Shown: positions 7,434 through 15,401, counted from the first letter of the stretch. The stretch: DNA of 21,442 bases from Intrasporangiaceae bacterium (GCA_012518475.1 JAAYSB010000250.1:1-21442); one strand, 5' to 3'. Translations and numbers: made by a program. The notes: generated from the letters alone by a model not told the origin.

Positions 7434-7453
7434 GCGCGGCAGGCAACCGAACT

Positions 7454-8467
7454 ATGGCCGGACGGAGAGGACCCACGCGGCTCCGCCGCGCCCTGGCCCT
7501 CGTCTGCGCCGGTTCTCTCGCCCTCACCGCGTGCACCTCGGGGCCTGACGGCCCTGCCGACCGCACCACCGCGGCGCCGTCTGCGACGGCGGCATCCACC
7601 ACGCCGCAACCCAGCCCGACGCAGACGAGTCCCGCGGAGGAGCCGGCCCCCGGAGGCTCACCGACTGACCAGGCGGCGATGGTCGAGCGCACCACCGCCC
7701 TTGTCCTCGGCACCGACTCGCGCGAGCCCGGAACGTTCGACGGTCGGGCCGACGTCATCGTCCTCGTCCAGCTCGTGGACACCGGGCAGCTCGCTCTCGT
7801 GTCGGTCGCTCGGGACACCTACGTGCCGATTCCCGGCCACGGCGAGGGAAAGATCAACTCCGCGGTCGTCCACGGAGGACCGGATCTCATGAAGGACACC
7901 GTCTCCGAGCTTCTCGGTGGCGTGCCGATCGACCACGTCGTGCAGGTGGACTTCGAGGGGTTCGGGACCATCGCCGGCGAGCTGGGCGGAATCACCGTCG
8001 ACAACGAGCACGCCGACGGCCGGTTCGACGAGGGAATGATCGACCTCGACGCCACGACCGCGCTGGACTTCGTCCGCGAGCGCAAGCAGCTGCCCAACGG
8101 AGACCTTGACCGGACCGGGCGCGCCCGAGCGGTGCTCACCGGCATGATGGGCCGCCTCGCCGAGATCGCGCAGAATGACCCCGCGCGCCTCATCGAGCTC
8201 GCGCCGATCCTCACGGACACGGTCCGCGTCGTCGGCGACCGCGACGCCGAACAGCTGCCCATGATGATCGAGATGGGGCAGGTGATCCGGGACGAGGGCG
8301 AGGTCTACTCGGTCATGGTCCCGGTCCGCGGCTTCGCCACCGTCGACGGCCAGTCGGTCAACCTGCTCGACGAGGCACGCACCGAGGAGCTCGGCGAAGC
8401 CCTGCGAGCCGGTGACCTCAGCGGCTACGTCGAGCGCTACGGCACGTCGGTCGCCCCGACCGGATAG
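7454..8467 (+). CDS. LytR-CpsA-Psr (LCP) family lipoprotein
   Basis: This 337-aa protein has a basic N-terminus and a lipoprotein signal with lipobox LTAC (Cys27), so it should be anchored to the outer face of the membrane. A Ser/Thr/Pro-rich linker follows to about residue 75. The LCP domain carries the phosphate-binding residues: LGTDSRE (Arg90), GRADVIVLV (Arg98, Asp100), SVARDTYVPIP (Arg120, Asp121), GKINSAV, and FVRERKQLPNGDLDRTGRAR. LCP enzymes transfer undecaprenyl-linked polymers such as teichoic acids or arabinogalactan to peptidoglycan. Most are held by a transmembrane helix, so the lipid anchor is slightly unusual. It lies 20 bp after bpa and is probably cotranscribed. No good Shine-Dalgarno is visible. 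Confidence 0.93.
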   Translation: MAGRRGPTRLRRALALVCAGSLALTACTSGPDGPADRTTAAPSATAASTTPQPSPTQTSPAEEPAPGGSPTDQAAMVERTTALVLGTDSREPGTFDGRADVIVLVQLVDTGQLALVSVARDTYVPIPGHGEGKINSAVVHGGPDLMKDTVSELLGGVPIDHVVQVDFEGFGTIAGELGGITVDNEHADGRFDEGMIDLDATTALDFVRERKQLPNGDLDRTGRARAVLTGMMGRLAEIAQNDPARLIELAPILTDTVRVVGDRDAEQLPMMIEMGQVIRDEGEVYSVMVPVRGFATVDGQSVNLLDEARTEELGEALRAGDLSGYVERYGTSVAPTG

Positions 8468-8497
8468 CCGCCACCACAACGACCCAGGGAGCCCTCA

Positions 8498-8929
8498 GTG
8501 CAGAACCCCACCACCCCTGCCAGGTGGGCAGGTGCCTTCGCCGCCACGGCTGTCGCGTTCGGAGTGCTCGACGCCCTGTGGCTCGGAGTCGTCGCCAAGG
8601 ACTCCTACTCACGTCTCCTGGGCGACCTCATGGCCGACCCGATCAACGCGCCTGCGGCAGCGCTCTTCTATGCGATCTACGTGGCAGGCATCACGCACTT
8701 CGCCACGGCACCGGGCGCGGCCGCGCGAAGCACCCGGACAGCGGGGATCCAAGGCGCTCTGCTCGGTCTCGTGGCCTACTCGACCTTCGGCCTGACGAAC
8801 CTTGCGGTCATCGAGGGCTTCCCTGCCACGATGGTCCCGGTCGACCTCGCCTGGGGCACCCTGGCGACCGGGTCGGCCGCCGCGATCGCGACAGCCGCGG
8901 TCAACCGGTTCACACGCGAACGGCCCTGA
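8498..8929 (+). CDS. DUF2177 family membrane protein
   Basis: This 143-aa protein has about four hydrophobic segments (residues near 10-30, 50-67, 84-103 and 115-135). Hallmarks of DUF2177 are LDALWLGVVAKDSY at the N-terminus, AALFYAIYVAGITHFA, and GLTNLAVIEGFPATMVPVDLAWG. The family has no established function; it is found in the cytoplasmic membrane. The start is GTG 8498, chosen because AGGGAG at 8485-8490 lies 7 nt upstream and no ATG fits. It follows the LCP gene by 30 bp and is the last gene of this run, its stop lying inside the terminator hairpin. Confidence 0.88.
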   Translation: MQNPTTPARWAGAFAATAVAFGVLDALWLGVVAKDSYSRLLGDLMADPINAPAAALFYAIYVAGITHFATAPGAAARSTRTAGIQGALLGLVAYSTFGLTNLAVIEGFPATMVPVDLAWGTLATGSAAAIATAAVNRFTRERP

Positions 8930-8964
8930 CCTTCGACGATCAGCTCGAGGGTCAGGGCCGTTCG
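8917..8964. terminator. Strong bidirectional terminator hairpin
   Basis: CGAACGGCCCTGACC (8917-8931) pairs perfectly over 15 bp with 8950-8964, with an 18-nt loop. The TGA of the DUF2177 gene sits in the left arm. It separates that gene from the convergent split-barrel gene ending at 8984, so it can stop transcription from both sides. T-richness after the stem is slight (GTGTTG). Confidence 0.85.
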
Positions 8965-8983
8965 TGTTGCCGTGCCGGTGACG

Positions 8984-9535
8984 TCAGTCGAGGTCGACGA
9001 CGGTGGCGCCCTCGTCGTCGCCCTTCGACCCGGTGACCGCCTTGACCATGGAGACGGCGGCTCCCACGATGGACTCTCCGCCCCACAGCTCGGCGGTGTC
9101 ACCCGTCACCCGGACGACGATGTTGTCCGGGTTGTCGGGGCCTCCGTCCATGAACATGTCAGCGCCCTTGCTCCACAGCTCGGCGACCAGGCCGCGGTCC
9201 TCGACCACCTCTGCCGTGCCGGCCAGGGAGACCCAGGCCGACTTCGAGGCATAGGCGACATTGACCTTGGGGTCGGCGAGGATGTCTCGCACGAACGCGC
9301 TGCTGCGACGGGTGAGGAAGAGGACGTCGCCGGTGTCCTCCTGACGCTGGGTGGACAGTGGACGGCTCGTCAGTCGACCGTTCGGGTCGCTGGAGTCGCG
9401 GGTGCTGACCATCGCAACGTCCATGCCGTCGATGACGTCGTGAAGCTTCTCGACCATCTCGGGGTCGCTCGTCACCCGCACCGGGTCGTTGGGATTGATG
9501 TCGTGCTGCTCGGTCATCGGAGTTCCAATCTTCAT
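8984..9535 (-). CDS. Pyridoxamine 5'-phosphate oxidase-like general stress protein
   Basis: This 183-aa split-barrel protein is of the general stress protein 26 type (Pyridox_ox_3-like). The core includes LHDVIDGMDVAMVSTRD, LTSRPLSTQ, GDVLFLTRRSSAFVRDI, KVNVAYASKSAWVSLAGTAEVV and a tryptophan-containing ELWSKGADMFMDGGPDNP block typical of this group. Members bind FMN or related flavins; the biological substrate is generally not known and they are not the biosynthetic PdxH. ATG 9535 (MKIGTPMTEQ) is favoured by a GGGGGA sequence 8 nt upstream; ATG 9517 is the alternative. It lies 41 bp downstream of the FAD/Fe-S gene and may be cotranscribed. Confidence 0.9.
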   Translation of the reverse strand: MKIGTPMTEQHDINPNDPVRVTSDPEMVEKLHDVIDGMDVAMVSTRDSSDPNGRLTSRPLSTQRQEDTGDVLFLTRRSSAFVRDILADPKVNVAYASKSAWVSLAGTAEVVEDRGLVAELWSKGADMFMDGGPDNPDNIVVRVTGDTAELWGGESIVGAAVSMVKAVTGSKGDDEGATVVDLD

Positions 9536-9576
9536 CGAAGGTTCCCCCAACCTAGGTGCTGTCCACCCCTGTGGGC

Positions 9577-12357
9577 TCACGCCCGGAGAAGCACGGCGAG
9601 GTGCACGCCCGACCGGCCGGCCAGATCGGCCGCCTGGGTCCGGCAGGAAAACCCGTCGGCGAGAAGCACGGCCTCGGGATCCGATCGCAACGCCGGGAGA
9701 AGCTGCTGCTCGGCCACCGCGGCCGACACCTCGTAGTGGCCGGCCTCCATGCCGAAATTGCCTGCCATGCCGCAGCACCCGCCCAACCGGGTGACACTGG
9801 CACCAGCCCGCTCGAGGATCTTCAGATCCGCGGCATAGCCCATGACGGCGTGCTGATGACAGTGCGGCTGGGCGATGACCGACCGACCGCTCAGGTCGGG
9901 TGGTTCCCACCCGTCCGTCTCGTCGAGGATCTCCGCCAGGGTATGCGTCGCTTCCGCGACCGTTCGGGCGATCGCCTCGTCGTCCGAGCCGGCGAGCAGG
10001 TCGACGGCGTCGGAGCGCAGCACCGCTGTGCACGACGGTTCGAGGCCGACGATGGGAGTGCCCGCCTCTGCAGTCGGGCCGAGCTGCCGTACCAGGTCTG
10101 CGACCCTGGCTCGGGCCTGGTCGCGCTGCCCGGTCGAGATCCAGGTGAGCCCGCAGCACCCGCCCTGGCGGGTGAAGGTCACGGAATACCCCGCAGTGGT
10201 GAGCACGTCCGCTGTTGCCTCGGCGACTTCGGGCGCGAAGGCCTCGGTGAAGGTGTCGACGAAGACGACGACGGGTCGGCCGTCCCCGGGCGGGGTGCGC
10301 TCCAGCCGACGCGACGCGGGGCGCGGCAGACTTCGTCTCGGGTCGATCCCGGCAAGTCGGGAGACGAACCTGTTCCCCTCGGCCACAGCCATGCCGAGCC
10401 GCGAGAGAGGGGACAGGACGCGAGGGGCGGCGTCGAGGAGTCCGAGCCATTTCGGGAGTGCACCGAGGGTGTGGTGACTCATCGGGCGACGCCGCGACGC
10501 ATACCTCTGCTCGAGCGCCATCGACTTGTAGCTCGCCATGTCCACCCCTGTGGGGCAGTCGGAGAGGCAGCCCTTGCAGGACAGGCACAGCTCGAGCGCG
10601 TCCTCCACCGCCGGGTCGGCAAGTCCACCAGGCAGGTGACCGGAGACCGCGTCCTGGAGGACCCGCGCCCGGCCTCGAGTGGAGTCGACCTCCTCGCGGG
10701 TCGCGAGATAGGACGGGCACATGACCACACCCGGTCCGGCGTGGTCGGCCCGGCAGCGGCCGACTCCGGTGCAGCGCAGCGCGCCGAGCAGACCGGCCCG
10801 GTCGGAAGACTGGACGCGTAGGTCGGCGTCGAGTGGTGCGGGGTCCACGAGGACGCCGGGGTTGAGGAGGTTCGTGGGGTCGAAAGCCGCCTTGACTGCC
10901 GCCATGAGCGCGACCGCCTCGGGCGAGTACATCCGCTCCAGGAGCTCACTGCGGGCGCGACCGTCGCCGTGCTCCCCGCTGAGCGAACCGCCGTAGGAGA
11001 CAACAAGATCCGCGGCAGCCTCGACGAAGTCACGGTAGGCGCGCGTTCCGTCGAGGGGCACGTCCACGCGGATGTGGAGACACCCGTCGCCGAAGTGGCC
11101 GTAGGGCAGCCCGGTGAGTCCGTGCTCCTCGAGCAGGTCGTCGAACCCACGCAGGTAGTCCCCCAGTCGGTCGGGCGGGACGGCGGCGTCCTCCCAGCCG
11201 GCATGGGCGGGCAGGCCACGCGGAGAGGTGGCGGACAGCCCGGCGCCGTCCTCCCGGATCCGCCATAGGGCGGTGGCAGCGAGCGGGTCGGTGACGACGA
11301 GCCCGGTCCCGATCGCCCGGACCAGATCGGCGCCACGTGCCTCGACCTCGGCGGCGGACTCCCCGGCGAGCTCGACGAAGAGCCAGGACCGGCCATCGGG
11401 CAGGGGTGGCACGGCGAGCGGGCCGAAGCGTTCACGGACGACGTCGACGATCCGCCGGTCGATGCCCTCGCAGGCCCGCGGCTCGAACCGGAGCACCGTC
11501 GGCACCGCGTCACCGGCCTCGCCGATCGACCCGAAGCCGAGGACGACGAGCACCGTCGCTGGCGGGTCGGGCACGAGGTCGACCGTCGCCGAGGTGAGCA
11601 GGCCGAGCGTGCCCTCCGAGCCGGCGAGGAAGGCCGCGGGGTTGAACCGCTCGGGCAGGAGGTGCTCGAGGGAGTACCCCGAGACCTGCCGACCGAACCG
11701 CCCGAACTCCCGGCGGACGACGGCCAGATCGGTGTCCACCGCAGCCAGCGCACGAGCCCAGGCAGGGTGCGACGCCGCCACAGCAGCCCGGTCATCGGCA
11801 CGGGCGACCGTGCTGGACGAACCGTCCGCGAGCACCATCGACAGCCCGGCAAGGTTGTCGCTCGTGCGGCCGTAGCCGAGAGCGCGCGTGCCGCAGGCGT
11901 TGTTGCCGACCATGCCGCCGACACTGCACCGGGCATGTGACGACGGATCCGGCCCGAACCGCAACCCGAGCGGGAGTACCTCCTGCTGGAGGCGTGCATG
12001 GACGACTCCGGGCTCGACGGTCGCCCTGCGAGTCCCCTCGTCGATGTGCAGGACCCGGGTGAGGTGGCGGCTGTAGTCGATGAGAATCCCGGGGCCGATC
12101 GCATTGCCGGCGATCGAGGTGCCGCCGCCCCGCGCCGTGATCGGCACTCCCGCCTCGGCGCAGACCTCGACGATGTCGCGCACCTCCTCCGCCGTGCGGG
12201 GGCGAGCCACGGCCAGCGGACGGACCCGATAGAGCGAGGCGTCCGCCGAGTAGGCGCTCCGCAGGGCGGCATCGGTTCGCAGGTCGGCGACACCCCGGTC
12301 ACGCAGCATGGCGACGGCTGGGTGCACCACCTCCGCCGATGGCTGGGTCTGGCTCAC
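9577..12357 (-). CDS. FAD-linked, Fe-S dehydrogenase (YdiJ / D-lactate dehydrogenase type)
   Basis: This fusion of about 926 aa combines an N-terminal FAD_binding_4 domain (ITARGGGTSIAGNAIGPG, then CSVGGMVGNNACGTRALGYG), a FAD-oxidase C-terminal domain (LPYGHFGDGCLHIRVDV, SGEHGDGRARSELL, FDPTNLLNPGVL), a ferredoxin-like domain (LCLSCKGCLSDCPTGVDM, and a CTGVGRC...CPSYLATREE block) and two cysteine-rich CCG motifs (RQGGCCGLTW, RLGGCCGMAGNFG). Such proteins oxidise D-2-hydroxyacids (D-lactate or D-2-hydroxyglutarate) and pass electrons to the respiratory chain at the membrane face. Substrate cannot be fixed. GTG 12357 is a tentative start without a well-spaced ribosome-binding site; ATG 12309 would remove 16 residues. 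Confidence 0.92.
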   Translation of the reverse strand: MSQTQPSAEVVHPAVAMLRDRGVADLRTDAALRSAYSADASLYRVRPLAVARPRTAEEVRDIVEVCAEAGVPITARGGGTSIAGNAIGPGILIDYSRHLTRVLHIDEGTRRATVEPGVVHARLQQEVLPLGLRFGPDPSSHARCSVGGMVGNNACGTRALGYGRTSDNLAGLSMVLADGSSSTVARADDRAAVAASHPAWARALAAVDTDLAVVRREFGRFGRQVSGYSLEHLLPERFNPAAFLAGSEGTLGLLTSATVDLVPDPPATVLVVLGFGSIGEAGDAVPTVLRFEPRACEGIDRRIVDVVRERFGPLAVPPLPDGRSWLFVELAGESAAEVEARGADLVRAIGTGLVVTDPLAATALWRIREDGAGLSATSPRGLPAHAGWEDAAVPPDRLGDYLRGFDDLLEEHGLTGLPYGHFGDGCLHIRVDVPLDGTRAYRDFVEAAADLVVSYGGSLSGEHGDGRARSELLERMYSPEAVALMAAVKAAFDPTNLLNPGVLVDPAPLDADLRVQSSDRAGLLGALRCTGVGRCRADHAGPGVVMCPSYLATREEVDSTRGRARVLQDAVSGHLPGGLADPAVEDALELCLSCKGCLSDCPTGVDMASYKSMALEQRYASRRRPMSHHTLGALPKWLGLLDAAPRVLSPLSRLGMAVAEGNRFVSRLAGIDPRRSLPRPASRRLERTPPGDGRPVVVFVDTFTEAFAPEVAEATADVLTTAGYSVTFTRQGGCCGLTWISTGQRDQARARVADLVRQLGPTAEAGTPIVGLEPSCTAVLRSDAVDLLAGSDDEAIARTVAEATHTLAEILDETDGWEPPDLSGRSVIAQPHCHQHAVMGYAADLKILERAGASVTRLGGCCGMAGNFGMEAGHYEVSAAVAEQQLLPALRSDPEAVLLADGFSCRTQAADLAGRSGVHLAVLLRA

Positions 12358-12394
12358 GCTCCCGAGACTAGGCCACCCCGACCTCTCCCATGGG

Positions 12395-12913
12395 GTGCGT
12401 CCGTCGGAGTCGGGGTGCGAATCGCCTGCTCGCATACGCTGCGCCCAACCTTGCGCGCTCGGCATAGTCGAGCCCAGGGATGAGAACACGCCCCACACTG
12501 GCACCACCGCGTCCGAGGCCCTCACCGACGACGAGCGCAGTACGGTCCGCGATGCCGCACTCGGCGCAATCGCCCTGGTGAGCAAGGCCGACCCCGGCTT
12601 CTTCGCGATGTTCAAGGAGTCGATGGCCGGATCTCGCGCACTGCAAGACGCCCCCGATGGTGTCAAGGACCTGTTCAAGGGGGGCGGGTTCCCCACTCCC
12701 CCAACCGGTTTGAGCAAGGAGGAAGTCAACGGCAAGATCCTCGCCGAGATCACCTCGGCCATGGGCATCATCCGCGCGAAGGCACCCGCTGAGGCCGACG
12801 CCTACAAGCAGGTCATTCTCAGTGCCTGTGACGCGGTCGCGAATGCCGATGACGGCGTTGCCCCCGAGGAACAGGCCGCTATCGACCAGGTCCGCGCCGC
12901 TCTCGGCGCCTGA
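12395..12913 (+). CDS. Small TerB-like protein, start uncertain
   Basis: The convincing part of this frame begins at about 12510 (EALTDDERSTVRDAALGAIALV) and ends with SACDAVANADDGVAPEEQ and IDQVRAALGA. This is helical with an acidic metal-loop-like DGVAPEEQ resembling the TerB/tellurite-resistance-like fold; assignment is by pattern only. From GTG 12395 to GTG 12575 the frame holds no ATG, GTG or TTG, so the start is either GTG 12395 (172 aa, no ribosome-binding site), ATG 12308 (overlapping the divergent dehydrogenase gene) or a non-standard codon near 12480. An AGGGATGAG at 12476-12484 offers an ATG, but in another frame, so a frameshift near the start is possible. It ends 2 bp before the convergent Fe-S gene. 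Confidence 0.6.
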   Translation: MRPSESGCESPARIRCAQPCALGIVEPRDENTPHTGTTASEALTDDERSTVRDAALGAIALVSKADPGFFAMFKESMAGSRALQDAPDGVKDLFKGGGFPTPPTGLSKEEVNGKILAEITSAMGIIRAKAPAEADAYKQVILSACDAVANADDGVAPEEQAAIDQVRAALGA

Positions 12914-12915
12914 TC

Positions 12916-13821
12916 TCAGCGCACCTCGAACTCGGCTGCCTGCACCGGCTCCGGTGCGAGGCAGGTGAGCTGCTCCGGCCGGCGCCAGTGTCGGCGCACC
13001 GTGAAGACGGTATGCGCCGGCAGCTCTCCCCGTGCGGCGAGTACGACCTCCCAGACGCCGGTCGCGAGCGTCTGTACGCCGGCGACGCTGACGTCGTCGT
13101 GCCGCCGTGAGCCAGTGCGGCGCAGCAGCTCGGCGACGGCGGCCTGCGCGGGTGCCGGGTGCAGACCGGATCCGCGATAGCTCTCCAGCGTGACGTCACC
13201 GTTGAGGTGGTCCACGACGAGCTGCTCGACATCGGCGTTGTCCAGGCCACCGTAGAACGTCGAGTCGGGCAGCATCACGATGTTGCCGGCGAAGCGGTCC
13301 CCGCCGAGGTGGCTGCACTCCCAGACCATGCCCGGCCAGCGCGCCGCGAGGTCGGCAGCGATCGGCCGTCCCCGCACTGCGCAGCACACGTCATGCTTGG
13401 AGTGCGTGCAGACCAGCACCATGGGATCAGCGGGTCGGGCCTGCTCGACAGCACGGGCCCGGTCTCGGTCGACAAGATCGAGGGCATGCTCGACGTCCTC
13501 GAGCGACTCCCACGTTCCGGTGACCGCGGTCCGGGCGAGGGAGTCGACGAACCACCACCCTCGGGCGGCGGCATCGTCGGCGCGGCCGGGGCGCCGCACG
13601 AGCATGGGCCGGACGCCGGCGGCGAGGCATCGCTGAGTCATCTGCCGACCCACCTCCCCGAAGATGTCCGTGGCGGTACGGGGCCATGGACCGGGGTGCT
13701 CGAACACGAGCCAGCCCCTGGCCGGGGGTGCGCTGCCCCGTCGTGGGTCTCGCCGGGCACGGGCGGCCACGCTGCAGCTCTGCGGACCGAGCCGGTCGTC
13801 AGCGCTGCGGTCGGTGGTCAC
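12916..13821 (-). CDS. Sucrase/ferredoxin-like (Apd1/Aim32-type) Fe-S protein
   Basis: This 301-aa protein of the Suc_Fer-like family has a thioredoxin-like ferredoxin fold. The signature block VCTHSKHDVCCAVRGRP supplies Cys138 and Cys146/147 (a C-x8-C spacing), and WECSHLGGDRFAGNIVMLP supplies His171. In yeast Apd1 the second pair of [2Fe-2S] ligands is H-x3-H; here the second position is Asp175 (HLGGD), as in many bacterial relatives. A likely role is electron transfer or redox chemistry in the cytoplasm. It starts with GTG 13821, overlapping the JmjC stop by 4 nt (GTGA), so translation is coupled. That coupling suggests it serves the oxygenase or its product. The C-terminal 100 residues are an extra beta-rich region. 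Confidence 0.88.
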   Translation of the reverse strand: MTTDRSADDRLGPQSCSVAARARRDPRRGSAPPARGWLVFEHPGPWPRTATDIFGEVGRQMTQRCLAAGVRPMLVRRPGRADDAAARGWWFVDSLARTAVTGTWESLEDVEHALDLVDRDRARAVEQARPADPMVLVCTHSKHDVCCAVRGRPIAADLAARWPGMVWECSHLGGDRFAGNIVMLPDSTFYGGLDNADVEQLVVDHLNGDVTLESYRGSGLHPAPAQAAVAELLRRTGSRRHDDVSVAGVQTLATGVWEVVLAARGELPAHTVFTVRRHWRRPEQLTCLAPEPVQAAEFEVR

Positions 13822-15035
13822 GCTGACGATGGTGTGCAGAGACCGGCCCGGAGGAGCCGCTCGGCAAGGTTGGCCGACACCGCGACCGGGGTGCCCTCGG
13901 CCTCGAGAAGCCTGGTCACCTCGGCCTCGTCCTCGGGCTGCAACGGGATCGTCCCGGCCCGGGAGGCGAGGCCCAGCGGGTCGTGGACGATCCTGGGACG
14001 CAAGTGCGCGCGGACCTGGATGAGGTCCGCACCGCCACGGGCGGCCGCCAGCTGCGCGAGTGGGCGAAGCGGGCCGGTGCGTTGGGCTGCTCGCGCCCGT
14101 GCGCCGAGGGACTGAGCGAGGATGGCTTCGGGTATGTTCTCGATGGCTGTGACGAGAGCGGACCGCACCGCAGCGATGTCCTCGGCGTACTCGCCCTGGT
14201 CGCTGACGTCGATCCCGAGGGCGAGGGACTCGCGCATCGCCGGGTCACTCGTGAGCGACCTCAGGGCTTCGGCCGCGAGCTGGTCCGCCACGTTGTGCCG
14301 GGTCCAGGCGTGCACCCCGATGGTCAGGTGGATCGAGACCTCTCCGAGTGCGGTCGCCGAGTGGAGGAAGCCCCGAGGGAGATAGAGCACGTCTCCGGGC
14401 GTCACGACGAACTCGTCGAGGGGCTCGGACTCTGCTGCCGCGGCGACAGCCTCCCTGTGCCGGTCCCAGGTCTGGTCCCGCAGCGGCAGTGGCCACACCG
14501 GTTCCCGGATCCGCCAGCGCTTCTCGCCCTCGACCTGAACGACGAAGACGTCATGGACATCGAAGTGGTCCGCGAAGCCGGTGTTCTGCGGCGGTGTGAC
14601 ATAGGCATTGACCTGGCAGGGATGGCCGAGGTCGGCCGCGAGCGCCTGAGTGAACCGCAGGATCGGCTCGTGGGTCCGGTGCAGGCCCTGGAGCACCAGC
14701 GTGGCTCCGGCCTCGAAGTGCCGCCAGACCAGCTCGTCGTTGAGCTGGTCGGACACCGACGCCCCCACCCCGCCGCCGGTTGTGAACTCGCGGTCGGCAA
14801 AGGTCCTGCCGTCCTTGGCGATCCGCAGGAACGGAGCCCGCAACCCGCGCACGCTGATGAGGTCGTCGACGACCGCACTCGAGAACAGGTCGCTCACGTC
14901 ACCGGCGTTGGCCAGGTGCGGCCGCTGGCCCCAGACATCGGCGGCGAAGTCCTTGACCGGCGTCGTTCCGAGCAGACGTGGGAGAGCAGCCGCACCGCGT
15001 GGGTGCGGCTGCTCGTCCAGGTGTGATGCGGTCAT
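13818..15035 (-). CDS. JmjC/cupin-4 Fe(II)/2-oxoglutarate-dependent oxygenase
   Basis: This 405-aa protein is a JmjC-type hydroxylase like the ribosomal oxygenases (E. coli RoxA/YcfD family) in architecture. The double-stranded beta-helix lies at about 105-240, with iron ligands in DHFDVHDVF (His157-x-Asp159) and LPRGFLHSA (His225). The QVEGEKRWRI strand (Lys172) is the usual partner for the 2-oxoglutarate side. A dimerisation/winged-helix-like C-terminal region follows (about 245-400). These enzymes hydroxylate protein side chains. Here the gene starts 6 bp after a (GGAD)19 protein and overlaps a ferredoxin-like gene, so its target is more likely that repeat protein than a ribosomal protein (inference). 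No strong ribosome-binding site precedes ATG 15035. Confidence 0.88.
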   Translation of the reverse strand: MTASHLDEQPHPRGAAALPRLLGTTPVKDFAADVWGQRPHLANAGDVSDLFSSAVVDDLISVRGLRAPFLRIAKDGRTFADREFTTGGGVGASVSDQLNDELVWRHFEAGATLVLQGLHRTHEPILRFTQALAADLGHPCQVNAYVTPPQNTGFADHFDVHDVFVVQVEGEKRWRIREPVWPLPLRDQTWDRHREAVAAAAESEPLDEFVVTPGDVLYLPRGFLHSATALGEVSIHLTIGVHAWTRHNVADQLAAEALRSLTSDPAMRESLALGIDVSDQGEYAEDIAAVRSALVTAIENIPEAILAQSLGARARAAQRTGPLRPLAQLAAARGGADLIQVRAHLRPRIVHDPLGLASRAGTIPLQPEDEAEVTRLLEAEGTPVAVSANLAERLLRAGLCTPSSA

Positions 15036-15041
15036 GCAGGC

Positions 15042-15401
15042 TCAGGCGCTCCCGTCGGCCCCGCCGTCCGCGCCACCGTCAGCCCCACCGTCCGCTCCAC
15101 CGTCGGCTCCACCGTCCGCGCCGCCATCGGCTCCACCGTCCGCGCCGCCGTCGGCTCCACCGTCCGCGCCGCCATCGGCACCGCCGTCGGCACCACCATC
15201 CGCGCCGCCGTCAGCGCCACCATCGGCACCACCGTCAGCCCCACCGTCGGCTCCGCCATCAGCACCACCATCGGCGCCTCCGTCGCCACCGCTACCGGCG
15301 CCACCGTCGAGGTTCCCCTCCCCCGTCAGGCCATCGCCGGCGGCGCCCTCACGTGCCGTGAGGTCCAGGTTCTCGTCCTCGTTGCCCGGGTTGATCGTCA
15401 T
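15042..15401 (-). CDS. (GGAD)19 repeat protein, putative substrate of the JmjC enzyme
   Basis: This 119-aa protein has a 40-residue acidic, non-repetitive N-terminus (MTINPGNEDENLDLTAREG, then a Gly-rich region) followed by 19 perfect Gly-Gly-Ala-Asp tetrads and a GSA end. There is no signal peptide, Cys or aromatic residue. Reality as a gene is supported by AAGGA 8 nt before ATG 15401, by the 6-bp gap to the JmjC gene, and by synonymous variation between repeat units that leaves the protein repeat intact. The layout (leader-like start, repetitive core, adjacent oxygenase) resembles a ribosomally made, post-translationally modified peptide precursor. A calcium- or metal-binding acidic polymer is an alternative. 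It does not match RTX nonapeptides. I know of no named family. Confidence 0.75.
   Translation of the reverse strand: MTINPGNEDENLDLTAREGAAGDGLTGEGNLDGGAGSGGDGGADGGADGGADGGADGGADGGADGGADGGADGGADGGADGGADGGADGGADGGADGGADGGADGGADGGADGGADGSA
15054..15281 (-). repeat. 19 x 12-bp tandem repeat encoding Gly-Gly-Ala-Asp
   Basis: The 228 bp consist of 19 in-frame 12-bp units (on the + strand, patterns such as GTCCGCGCCGCC and ATCGGCTCCACC). Third positions of all four codons vary, including GAC/GAT and several Gly and Ala codons. Units 4 to 10 from the left also show a 24-bp super-period in which two unit types alternate, suggesting recent duplication of pairs. The coding strand is strongly G-rich. 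Confidence 0.9.

Noticed and set aside
9561..10554. Identical 15-mer GTCCACCCCTGTGGG at 9561 and 10540
   Set aside because: At this GC content a 15-bp repeat is expected by chance about once or twice in a window this size. One copy encodes the Fe-S motif PTGVD and no structure links the two.
9536..10720. N-terminal extension of the split-barrel gene up to 10720
   Set aside because: The extension is an alternate-frame reading of the FAD/Fe-S gene. The family domain begins after ATG 9535/9517, which has a ribosome-binding site.
15054..15281. CRISPR array or RTX calcium-binding repeats
   Set aside because: Units are contiguous 12-mers with no spacers, and the protein repeat GGAD lacks the nonapeptide GGxGxDxUx pattern of RTX proteins.
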